Shown one piece after another: positions 1-5,918 of a stretch of DNA of 7,814 nt. The first letter of the stretch is position 1. The number at the start of each line of letters is the position of its first letter. The stretch is from the NCBI GenBank assembly GCA_036505795.1, contig DASXSU010000067.1, positions 1-7,814 on the forward strand, given 5' to 3'. The notes under the pieces are model-generated. The model did no database searches, was not told the DNA's origin, and was given only the letters and a program-made list of their open reading frames with translations. The translations under genes were made by a program, and so were the position numbers. The DNA is from NS-11 sp036505795 (lineage in GTDB: Bacteria; Nitrospirota; Nitrospiria; Nitrospirales; NS-4).

Positions 1-185
1 CGAAGCCCCTCCCCTCACCCGCTCTTGCACCTGCCGGGGCTCGGAAAGAGCTGTCTGTGCCACCCGCCCCGAATGAGCTCTCCCTTGAGGAGCGACTCCT
101 GGTACTGAAAAAGCTGCGCGATCAGGGATTGATTACCGACGAGGAGTATCGCCAGAAAAAGAAGCAGTTGCTTGATCGGTTCTGA
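1..185 (+). CDS. C-terminal end of a protein with a SHOCT-type module (5' partial)
   Basis: An open frame enters from the left edge (first full codon at base 3) and stops at TGA 183-185, leaving about 60 residues. The visible part starts with a Pro/Ala-rich linker. It then has a charged two-helix module, LSLEERLLVLKKLRDQGLIT followed by DEEYRQKKKQLLDRF. The pattern 'L..L..L.d.GlIt.eEy...K..LL' is that of the SHOCT (short C-terminal) domain, usually found at the very end of bacterial envelope or membrane proteins and thought to mediate oligomerisation or binding. The N-terminal domain that would define the function lies outside the window, so no specific role can be given. No strong terminator follows. 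The next gene has its own candidate promoter, so this one is probably not part of the fatty-acid operon. Confidence 0.75.
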   Translation, partial: KPLPSPALAPAGARKELSVPPAPNELSLEERLLVLKKLRDQGLITDEEYRQKKKQLLDRF

Positions 186-244
186 CCTCCTTCCCCCTGT
201 CAAAGAAATGTCTCTTCTGTTTTGCGGGATCCACCGAAGAAATC

Positions 245-278
245 TTGACACTCTTCGCTTAGGGTGTAACCCTATAGC
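245..278 (+). promoter_or_regulatory. Candidate sigma70-type promoter for the small membrane protein
   Basis: A perfect -35 hexamer TTGACA lies at 245-250, about 50 bases before the start codon at 304. No good -10 lies at the ideal 17-base spacing. TAACCC at 267-272 has a 16-base spacer, while TATAGC at 273-278 looks better but has a 22-base spacer. A perfect inverted repeat (260-274) sits between the two elements. A good -35, an over-long spacer and a dyad between the elements recall activator-remodelled promoters of the MerR type, but no such regulator is visible here and this is only an inference. Confidence 0.35.
260..274. repeat. Perfect 6-bp inverted repeat, possible operator
   Basis: TAGGGT-GTA-ACCCTA is a perfect dyad of 6-bp arms with a 3-base centre. 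It lies 10 bases downstream of the TTGACA hexamer and covers the position where the -10 element would be expected. That placement suits a regulator-binding site. The site is short and could be chance. Confidence 0.35.
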
Positions 279-290
279 CAATGGCTGAGT

Positions 291-298
291 GGAGGAGG
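291..298 (+). promoter_or_regulatory. Strong ribosome binding site that decides the start of the small membrane protein
   Basis: GGAGGAGG ends 5 bases before ATG 304. An in-frame GTG at 289 overlaps this site and has no Shine-Dalgarno of its own, so ATG 304 is the preferred start. Confidence 0.75.
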
Positions 299-303
299 TT
301 TGC

Positions 304-672
304 ATGGAAGGCTGGAAGAAATATGGTTCTATTGCCACGGCCGTGTTGGCGGTGCTGATCTCCATCCTCGTCGCTGATTGGATGATTCGCATTCACAGTT
401 CCAACCTGGAAGCCAGGGTTCTTCGCGCTGAGGGTGAACTCGCAGAGACGACCGAAAAACTGAGGACGGCCGAAGGCCGCGTACAGACTAACCGGGGATA
501 TCTGGAACAGTTGTTGAGGGATCAACGGATTCGCAATGACATGGATGCCGAGCAGCGCATCGTAAGAGAGTCTGACCTTCAAGATATGCGTGCTGAGTTG
601 AAGATGCTCCGTCAGGCGGTGTTCTCGATGCGACCCGTCGCACGACCTTCCACACGAAGTCAGCGACGCTAA
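304..672 (+). CDS. Small membrane-anchored coiled-coil protein, function unknown
   Basis: This 122-residue protein is not recognised as a named family. A short basic N-terminus (MEGWKKY) is followed by one hydrophobic helix at about residues 8-28 (IATAVLAVLISILVADWMI), which reads as an uncleaved membrane anchor. Residues 33-108 are highly charged and rich in Leu, Ala, Glu, Arg and Gln, and have no Pro and few Gly, consistent with a long alpha-helical coiled coil. The tail (111-122) is basic and contains Pro, Arg and Ser. By the positive-inside rule the N-terminus is probably cytoplasmic and the coiled coil periplasmic or extracytoplasmic, though the basic tail makes this uncertain. The start at 304 is chosen from the GGAGGAGG site. 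The gene stands between a SHOCT-protein gene and the fatty-acid operon, separated by non-coding DNA on both sides, so no functional link is implied. It could be a scaffold or envelope-associated protein; no catalytic motif is seen. Confidence 0.75.
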   Translation: MEGWKKYGSIATAVLAVLISILVADWMIRIHSSNLEARVLRAEGELAETTEKLRTAEGRVQTNRGYLEQLLRDQRIRNDMDAEQRIVRESDLQDMRAELKMLRQAVFSMRPVARPSTRSQRR

Positions 673-784
673 TCCCCAACGCCGCCCGTTTCCCGAACAG
701 CCGGCATGCGCACGTACGCCATACACACCTGAAAACCCAGACGCTCCGAGTCCTCTCGATCCTCACCACCTGCTGACAGCGTGT

Positions 785-812
785 CGATTACCTACACCTA
801 TCGCGGTAATCG
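785..812 (+). promoter_or_regulatory. Perfect 8-bp inverted repeat in the operon leader
   Basis: CGATTACC (785-792) is the exact reverse complement of GGTAATCG (805-812), with a 12-base spacer. It lies 70-97 bases before the fadD-like start codon. As DNA it could be a dimeric repressor site, for example for a TetR- or GntR-type fatty-acid regulator. As RNA it could be a hairpin. It overlaps and competes with the second structure at 797-842. Confidence 0.5.
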
Positions 813-842
813 CCTCCGAATGGCGAGCTTTTCACCGATAGG
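797..842 (+). promoter_or_regulatory. Two-part stem-loop in the operon leader, alternative to the 785-812 hairpin
   Basis: An outer stem pairs CCTATC plus GGT (797-802 and 805-807, with a 2-base bulge) with ACCGATAGG (834-842). An inner stem pairs TCGCC (810-814) with GGCGA (822-826) around a 7-base loop, and TTTT (829-832) follows the inner stem closely. Bases 805-812 are also needed by the other hairpin, so the two folds are mutually exclusive, as in attenuators and riboswitches. The inner stem with its short T-run is at best a weak intrinsic terminator. I do not recognise a known riboswitch class. Confidence 0.35.
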
Positions 843-881
843 GGCATTTCCTAAGATTTTCACTGTTGCTACGATTGCACT

Positions 882-2639
882 ATGCATCCGTCCGAGACCC
901 ACGCACAGCGTTCTTGGGTTCGGCATTATAACGAGGGCGTGCCCTCCACGTGCTGCTATCCAGAATGCACGCTCCCAGAGATGCTGCGAGATTCCGCCAA
1001 GCGCTTCCCGCATTCGGTAGCCCTGCGGTTTTACGGCGCAGAGGTGACCTTCTCTGAACTCGACGATATGGTGACCCGCTTTGCGCATGGCTTGTACGCC
1101 ATCGGCGTGCGCCAAGGCGATCGCGTGGCCATCATGCTGCCCAACATTCCACAGGCCATTATTGGGCATTACGGAGCACTTCGGGCGGGGGCGACCGTCG
1201 TGCAGACCAACCCGCTGTATCTCGAACAGGAACTCGAGACGCAGCTTCGTGACGCGGGTGCTGAAACGATCCTGGCGCTCGATCTTTTCTATCCCCGTAT
1301 CCAATCCCTCAAGCATCGCACATCACTGCGCCGCGTCATCACTACGAGCATTCGGGATTTTCTTCCTCCGGTCCGGCGGCTGCTCTACCCCATTAAGGCC
1401 AGGCTCAACGGGCGCTGGATTCGCGTGAAGCCGGCTCCATCGCTGTATGACTTCAGAGAGATGCTGAAGGCCAAGCCGGATGCCGTGGACCAAGACGGCC
1501 TCCTGCCGGTGCTTTCACCGGATGATCTGGCATTGCTCCAATATACCGGCGGCACAACCGGGACCCCGAAAGGAGTCATGCTGAGCCACCGCAATGTGAT
1601 GACCAACGCCATGCAGTGCCGGGTGTGGGTGCCCGACCTGCAAGAGGGCCGGGAAGTGTTCCTGGGTGTCATCCCGTTTTTTCATGTCTATGGGTTGAGC
1701 ACCTGTCAACACCTCGCCATCATGACCGGATCCACATTGGTGCTGCTCCCGCGGTTTCAGGTCAATGAGGTGTTGCGGGCGATTCAGACGTATCGCGTGA
1801 CGATCTTTTCCGCGATCCCAATGATGTTTATGAAGGTCAGCGAGTCCTCTGAAGCCCACAAGTATAACCTGCGATCACTACGCGTCTGCCTGAGCGGTGC
1901 AAGCCCTTTACATGCCGAAGTGCAGGACCGGTTTGAGCGCCTGACGGGCGTCAAGATTTCGGAAGGCTACGGACTGACGGAGGCGGGGCCTGTCACCCAT
2001 TGCAACCCTGTCTACGGGCGTAATCCCCAATGCTCGATCGGCGTGCCCTTTCCGGATACCGAGACCCGGATTGTGGATCTTGAAACAGGCGAGTGCGTGC
2101 TGCCGGTCGGGCAGGCCGGTGAATTGACGGTTCGAGGACCGCAGATCATGCAAGGCTACTGGAATAACGAAAAGGAAACCCGCGATGTGTTGCGCAATGG
2201 GTGGCTCTATACCGGCGACGTGGTCCGTGAAGATACCACAGGGTTCTTTTTTCTGGTAGACCGCAAGAAGGACATGATCAAGAGCCGCGGAGAGAATGTC
2301 TATCCCCGAGACGTCGAGGAGGTGTTGTTTCGGCATCCTGCCGTCAAGGATGCGGTCGTCGTCGGGGTCCCCGACCGTCAACTCGGCGAAGCGGTGAAGG
2401 GCTATGTCGTGCTGCATGACGGCTGCCAGATTACTGAGTCGGACCTGATCACGCATTGTCGAGGGGTTCTGGCCGCCTTCAAGGTGCCGTCGCATATCGC
2501 TTTTCGGGCTGAATTGCCGAGAACGCTGGTTGGGAAAGTCTTACGACGGGCGTTGCTCAACGAAGAAGCAGGCAAAAACGGCGATGACGCCCACACCCTG
2601 AAGCCAACCAAACAAGTCACCGTGGGAGATGCACGATGA
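882..2639 (+). CDS. fadD: Long-chain fatty-acid-CoA ligase (FadD-type, AMP-forming)
   Basis: This 585-residue protein belongs to the ANL adenylate-forming superfamily and activates fatty acids to acyl-CoA via an acyl-AMP intermediate. The core motifs are present in order: phosphate-binding loop YTGGTTGTPKG (221-231), EGYGLTEAGP (361-370), YTGD (443-446), the hinge DRKKDMIKSRGENVYP (460-475), and the C-terminal PRTLVGK with the adenylation lysine at K552. The N-terminal half carries the family signature RVAIMLPNIPQ (81-91). The length is normal for FadD-like ligases. ATG 882 is supported because an in-frame TAA lies at 852-854, no other in-frame start lies between them, and residues 10-35 align with the usual ligase N-terminus. 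There is no Shine-Dalgarno sequence upstream. The stop overlaps the thiolase start by 4 bases. The exact chain-length preference cannot be read from sequence; medium-chain or aryl acids are possible substrates. Confidence 0.9.
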   Translation: MHPSETHAQRSWVRHYNEGVPSTCCYPECTLPEMLRDSAKRFPHSVALRFYGAEVTFSELDDMVTRFAHGLYAIGVRQGDRVAIMLPNIPQAIIGHYGALRAGATVVQTNPLYLEQELETQLRDAGAETILALDLFYPRIQSLKHRTSLRRVITTSIRDFLPPVRRLLYPIKARLNGRWIRVKPAPSLYDFREMLKAKPDAVDQDGLLPVLSPDDLALLQYTGGTTGTPKGVMLSHRNVMTNAMQCRVWVPDLQEGREVFLGVIPFFHVYGLSTCQHLAIMTGSTLVLLPRFQVNEVLRAIQTYRVTIFSAIPMMFMKVSESSEAHKYNLRSLRVCLSGASPLHAEVQDRFERLTGVKISEGYGLTEAGPVTHCNPVYGRNPQCSIGVPFPDTETRIVDLETGECVLPVGQAGELTVRGPQIMQGYWNNEKETRDVLRNGWLYTGDVVREDTTGFFFLVDRKKDMIKSRGENVYPRDVEEVLFRHPAVKDAVVVGVPDRQLGEAVKGYVVLHDGCQITESDLITHCRGVLAAFKVPSHIAFRAELPRTLVGKVLRRALLNEEAGKNGDDAHTLKPTKQVTVGDAR

Positions 2640-3826
2640 AGGATGTCGTTGTTGTCGCAGGTGCGCGAACACCAATTGGAAACTTTGGAGGGGCCCTCAA
2701 GGACATCCCGGCACAAAAGCTGGGCGAACTGGTCGTCCGGGAGGTGATCGCACGAACGGCGCTTGACCCCCGTTTGATCGAGGAAGTGATTATGGGGTCC
2801 GTTGGACAATTTTCCGATGCGGCCAATATCGCGCGGGTCATCGGGCTGATGGCCGGGCTTCCCATTCAAACACCGGCCTATTCGGTCCAGCGCAACTGCT
2901 CGTCAGGGCTTCAACCGTTTGTGAACGCGTTCCAAAATATCCAGAGCCAGGATGCGGATGTGCAGATCGTAGGCGGTGTCGAGAGCATGAGCCGGGCGCC
3001 CTATGTGACGCGGGATATGCGATGGGGGAAACGGTTGCGACACACGGAGTTCATCGACACTCTGTGGGAAGCCCTGACTGATCCCGTTTGCGGCCAGATG
3101 ATGGGTCGAACCGCTGAGAATCTTGCCGAGGAGTTCGGCATCGGCCGCGCGGAGCAGGACCAGTTCGCGGTCGAGAGTCACCGCCGGGCATTTCGCGCTC
3201 TTCGCGAAGGACGGTTCAAAGACGAAACGATGCCGCTCAGCATTCCAAAAACTGTCGCTGGCCGTGATGTCGCGCCCACCGTCTTGACCCAGGATGAAGG
3301 ACCGAACGTGGGACTGTCCGAGCAACAGCTTGGCCTATACCCGCCCTTGTTTAAAGAAGGCGGAACGGTGACGGCGGGCAACAGCTGCCCTCTCAACGAT
3401 GGCGCAGCCGCCGCCCTTGTCATGTCCGCCGACCGGGCCCGAGCGTTGGGGCTTACCCCGATGGGTCGTATTCGAGGGTACGCCTTTATCGGCGTTGAGC
3501 CCACACGGATGGGGATCGGCCCCGCGGCGGCTCTTCCGCTGGCGTTGAAGAAGGCCCAGGTCACGCTGAATGACCTCGACATTATTGAGCTCAATGAGGC
3601 CTTTGCGGCCCAATGTCTTGCGGTGGTACGAGTGTTGGGCCTGAAGCAGGAGCGTGTCAACGTCAATGGCGGCGCCATCGCGCTGGGCCACCCCGTGGGC
3701 ATGACCGGGACCCGTTTAGTCCTGACGCTGCTGCACGAAATGCGACGGCGCGAGGTGGCGCTTGGCGCGGTCACCATGTGTGTCGGAGGGGGACAAGGCG
3801 CCGCAATGGTGCTTGAGCGCGTGTGA
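2636..3826 (+). CDS. Thiolase (acetyl-CoA acyltransferase/acetyltransferase)
   Basis: This 396-residue protein has the standard length of a thiolase. It cleaves 3-ketoacyl-CoA with CoA to acetyl-CoA and a shortened acyl-CoA, or condenses two acetyl-CoA in reverse. Key residues are in place: nucleophile Cys88 in VQRNCSSGLQ (84-93), NEAFA (320-324), His352 in GHPVGMTG (351-358) and Cys382 in CVGGGQG (382-388). The N-terminal VVVVAGARTPIGNFGG and the segment GNSCPLNDGAAA (248-259) are also typical. The start ATG 2636 is preceded by GGGAG at 2624-2628 and overlaps the ligase stop (ATGA), which points to coupled translation. The operon context favours the degradative direction. Sequence alone does not settle FadA-like long-chain use against acetoacetyl-CoA use. 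GHPVGMTG, with Met where Ala is usual, is a mild variant. Confidence 0.93.
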   Translation: MKDVVVVAGARTPIGNFGGALKDIPAQKLGELVVREVIARTALDPRLIEEVIMGSVGQFSDAANIARVIGLMAGLPIQTPAYSVQRNCSSGLQPFVNAFQNIQSQDADVQIVGGVESMSRAPYVTRDMRWGKRLRHTEFIDTLWEALTDPVCGQMMGRTAENLAEEFGIGRAEQDQFAVESHRRAFRALREGRFKDETMPLSIPKTVAGRDVAPTVLTQDEGPNVGLSEQQLGLYPPLFKEGGTVTAGNSCPLNDGAAAALVMSADRARALGLTPMGRIRGYAFIGVEPTRMGIGPAAALPLALKKAQVTLNDLDIIELNEAFAAQCLAVVRVLGLKQERVNVNGGAIALGHPVGMTGTRLVLTLLHEMRRREVALGAVTMCVGGGQGAAMVLERV

Positions 3827-3863
3827 GTGAACCGGTGCACAGAACCGCGATCGAGGAGCTCTA

Positions 3864-5108
3864 ATGTACATCTACAAGGTTGGCGTGGTCGGTGCGGGCA
3901 CCATGGGCGCGCAGCTCGCCCAGGTCGTGAGCTATGCCGGCTTACCGGTCGTGATCACGGATGTGAGCACAGAGATCGCCCAACGGGGCGTTGAGACCGT
4001 GCGTCATATTTACCAGGCTCGCGTTGATCGAGGGAAAATGACTCCGGAGCAGCTCGAGGAGAAAATGCTGCTCGTGACGCCGGCCGGAACACTCACTGCC
4101 CTCCGTGAGGTGGATCTGGTGATTGAGGCGGTCTCGGAAAATGCCGCGCTCAAGGCTCACGTGCTGGGCGATGTGGATGCCATCTGCTCGGCGGGAACGA
4201 TCCTGGCCAGCAATACATCTGCCCTCTCGATTTCCTCCATGGCCGCCGCGACACGCCGACCCGGTAAGGTTGTCGGGCTGCACTTTTTCAACCCGGCGTA
4301 TGCGATGCCGCTTGTCGAGATCATCCCCGGCCTTGCAACTGATTTGGACACCGTGGATGACATGGTGAGTTTTGCCGAAAGCATTCGCAAAGTCCCGATC
4401 GTGGTCAAGGAATGCGCGGGATTCCTGGTCAATCGCCTCCTCATGGCCTACCTCAATGAGGCGGTCCTCTGTCTGCAGGAGGGAGCCGCCACCTGTAAAG
4501 AGATTGAGCAGGACATGATCACATTTGGAATGCCGGTCGGACCCTTCACCCTCCTCGATACGATTGGGCTCGACATCTCCTATGAGGTTGCGCGGATCCT
4601 TCATCAAAGTTACGGACCCAGAATGGCGCCGGCCGCCCTGCTTGGTGAATTGGTCAAGGCCGGAAGGCTCGGCGTCAAAAACGGTCACGGGTTTTACGAA
4701 TATGACGGCCCGGACACAGGAAATCTGGAGCGGCTTATTGAAAAGGTTCGGCCCCATACAGCGCCTTCACGGCCCGTGTGGAGGCCCAGCCGACTCTTGC
4801 TTGCGATGGTGAATGAGGCGGTTCTTGCCCTTCAAGAAGGTATTGCATCGGCGCGAGACATCGATGTCGCCATGGTGGCCGGAACAGGATTTCCACCCGA
4901 CAAGGAAGGTCCGTTGCATTATGCGGACCGGCTCGGCATCGATGTCGTGCTCCAGGAGCTTGAGGACTACGCCCAGAACTTAGATGCACGGTTTTGGCCT
5001 GCGCCGTTGCTACGTCGAATGGTCGCCGCCGGCTTTACAGGCACGCGCGCGGCCCGAGGCTTCTTTAGCTATGAGATTGCCGCTCACGCGGCGGGAGGAA
5101 ACTTATGA
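3864..5108 (+). CDS. 3-Hydroxyacyl-CoA dehydrogenase with duplicated C-terminal domain
   Basis: This 414-residue NAD-dependent enzyme oxidises L-3-hydroxyacyl-CoA to 3-ketoacyl-CoA. Residues 1-180 form the Rossmann domain, with GAGTMG at 10-15 and acidic D33 at the end of the second strand for NAD over NADP. The catalytic set S119 (SNTSAL), H140 (HFFNP), E152 and N190 (GFLVNR) matches the spacing of human HAD residues S137, H158, E170 and N208 exactly. Two 3HCDH C-terminal helical domains follow: about 185-280, ending GVKNGHGFYEY, and about 308-403, ending ARGFFSY. Single-domain 3-hydroxybutyryl-CoA dehydrogenases are about 285 residues, so this resembles the dehydrogenase half of FadB or FadJ without the hydratase half. 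ATG 3864 has GAGGAG at 3853-3858, 5 bases upstream. The gap after the thiolase gene is 37 bases, and the stop overlaps the hydratase start by 4 bases. Confidence 0.92.
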   Translation: MYIYKVGVVGAGTMGAQLAQVVSYAGLPVVITDVSTEIAQRGVETVRHIYQARVDRGKMTPEQLEEKMLLVTPAGTLTALREVDLVIEAVSENAALKAHVLGDVDAICSAGTILASNTSALSISSMAAATRRPGKVVGLHFFNPAYAMPLVEIIPGLATDLDTVDDMVSFAESIRKVPIVVKECAGFLVNRLLMAYLNEAVLCLQEGAATCKEIEQDMITFGMPVGPFTLLDTIGLDISYEVARILHQSYGPRMAPAALLGELVKAGRLGVKNGHGFYEYDGPDTGNLERLIEKVRPHTAPSRPVWRPSRLLLAMVNEAVLALQEGIASARDIDVAMVAGTGFPPDKEGPLHYADRLGIDVVLQELEDYAQNLDARFWPAPLLRRMVAAGFTGTRAARGFFSYEIAAHAAGGNL

Positions 5109-5893
5109 CGGCCGTCACGACTCCCTTACTCGCGTGTTCGGTGGAGAACGCGATCGCCACGTTGACGCTGAACCACCCTCCCGTGAATGCACTCACTCCG
5201 GAACTGCTGGGGGAGCTTGAGAGCAGCTTCGACAGTCTCGCAAAGAACAGCAGCGTGAAGGTGGTGATTGTGACCGGCACGGGCCGCTTCTTCATTGCCG
5301 GAGCGGATATTCAAGTGCTCGCCGCCATCCCCTCCTCGCGGGAGGCGAAAGAAATGGCCCTGCAGGGACAGGCCATTTTTACGAAGATCGAACAGTTCGA
5401 AAAGCCGGTGATCGCCGCGCTCAATGGGACATGTCTCGGCGGGGGCTTGGAACTGGCGATGTGCTGCCACATCCGGATTGCGGCGGAAGGCGCGCGCATG
5501 GGCCAGCCTGAAGTGAATCTGGGAATCATTCCCGGATTCGGCGGCACTCAACGGCTCTCGCGTCTAATCGGCCGGTCCAAGGCACTCGAACTCATCCTGA
5601 CTGGCGATCTCCTCTCGGCCTCCGAAGCCAAAGCACTCGGCCTGATCTCGCAGGTATCTCCGCCGGAAGATTTGTTACGCACGGCCCATGGCCTGGCCCG
5701 CAAGATTGCGTCGAAAAGCCAACTGGCGGTACGCGCGGCCCTCCGCGCGGTGACGCAGGGTGCCGAACTCACGATGCAGGATGGATTGCGGCAGGAAGCG
5801 CAATTGTTCGCCGATCTCTGTGATTCCGACGACAAGCGAGAAGGCGTCCAAGCTTTCCTGGAAAAACGGCAGCCGCAATTTAAGGATCGATAG
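5105..5893 (+). CDS. Enoyl-CoA hydratase (crotonase family)
   Basis: This 262-residue protein hydrates trans-2-enoyl-CoA to L-3-hydroxyacyl-CoA. Both catalytic glutamates are present: E116 in LGGGLELAM (111-119) and E136 in GQPEVNLGIIPGFGGTQRL (133-151). These are 20 residues apart, as in rat mitochondrial hydratase (E144 and E164). The acyl-CoA loop FFIAGADI (62-69) and oxyanion glycine G113 are also present. Having both Glu residues argues for true hydratase rather than isomerase or dehalogenase activity in this broad family. The length is normal and no fused dehydrogenase domain follows. The start ATG 5105 overlaps the upstream TGA, with GGGAGGA at 5093-5099 as ribosome binding site inside the end of the upstream gene. 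The alternative assignment is a short-chain crotonase (3-hydroxybutyryl-CoA dehydratase). Confidence 0.92.
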   Translation: MTAVTTPLLACSVENAIATLTLNHPPVNALTPELLGELESSFDSLAKNSSVKVVIVTGTGRFFIAGADIQVLAAIPSSREAKEMALQGQAIFTKIEQFEKPVIAALNGTCLGGGLELAMCCHIRIAAEGARMGQPEVNLGIIPGFGGTQRLSRLIGRSKALELILTGDLLSASEAKALGLISQVSPPEDLLRTAHGLARKIASKSQLAVRAALRAVTQGAELTMQDGLRQEAQLFADLCDSDDKREGVQAFLEKRQPQFKDR

Positions 5894-5904
5894 GCTTGAA
5901 AAGA

Positions 5905-5910
5905 TAGGAG
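5905..5910 (+). promoter_or_regulatory. Ribosome binding site that decides the patatin start
   Basis: TAGGAG at 5905-5910 lies 8 bases before ATG 5919. The frame is open back to 5760, but that extension lies inside the hydratase gene, has no patatin-like sequence and no good ribosome binding site, so 5919 is chosen. Confidence 0.7.
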
Positions 5911-5918
5911 TCCGAGCA

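Larger units (their letters stand above)
673..881. other. Non-coding leader upstream of the fatty-acid operon
   Basis: This 209-base gap contains no supported gene. Bases 673-780 show no clear promoter, terminator or RNA gene to my eye. Bases 785-842 contain two overlapping inverted repeats (listed separately). The last 40 bases before ATG 882 lack a Shine-Dalgarno sequence. The region must carry the operon promoter unless transcription reads through from the upstream gene, but I cannot point to convincing -35 and -10 boxes. Confidence 0.55.

Noticed and set aside
281..358. A 25-codon upstream open frame starting at ATG 281 and overlapping the small membrane protein gene
   Set aside because: There is no Shine-Dalgarno sequence before 281 and the sequence around it is better explained as the leader and ribosome binding site for ATG 304.
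808..832. Intrinsic terminator formed by TCGCC/GGCGA followed by TTTT
   Set aside because: The stem has only 5 pairs and the T-run is four bases and offset from the stem; too weak to call alone. It is kept only as part of the alternative leader fold.
781..1020. A 79-codon plus-strand open frame spanning the leader and the start of the ligase gene
   Set aside because: It starts inside the structured leader at a GTG without a ribosome binding site, and its translation has no recognisable feature; the ligase frame explains the downstream half.
1908..2495. A 195-codon open frame on the minus strand, opposite the acyl-CoA ligase gene
   Set aside because: No domain and no ribosome binding context; it overlaps conserved ligase motifs on the plus strand.
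3178..3840. A 220-codon open frame on the minus strand, opposite the thiolase gene
   Set aside because: Low-complexity Ser/Pro/Arg-rich translation with no motif, antisense to a clear thiolase; treated as a composition artefact.
3942..4757. A 271-codon open frame on the minus strand, opposite the hydroxyacyl-CoA dehydrogenase gene
   Set aside because: It lies fully inside a well-supported gene, its translation has no recognisable domain and is rich in His, Arg and Gly as expected for a GC-rich antisense frame, and it has no gene context of its own.
5760..5918. Extension of the patatin gene 53 codons upstream to ATG 5760
   Set aside because: It would overlap most of the hydratase C-terminus in another frame, lacks patatin-like sequence, and ATG 5919 has a good TAGGAG site.
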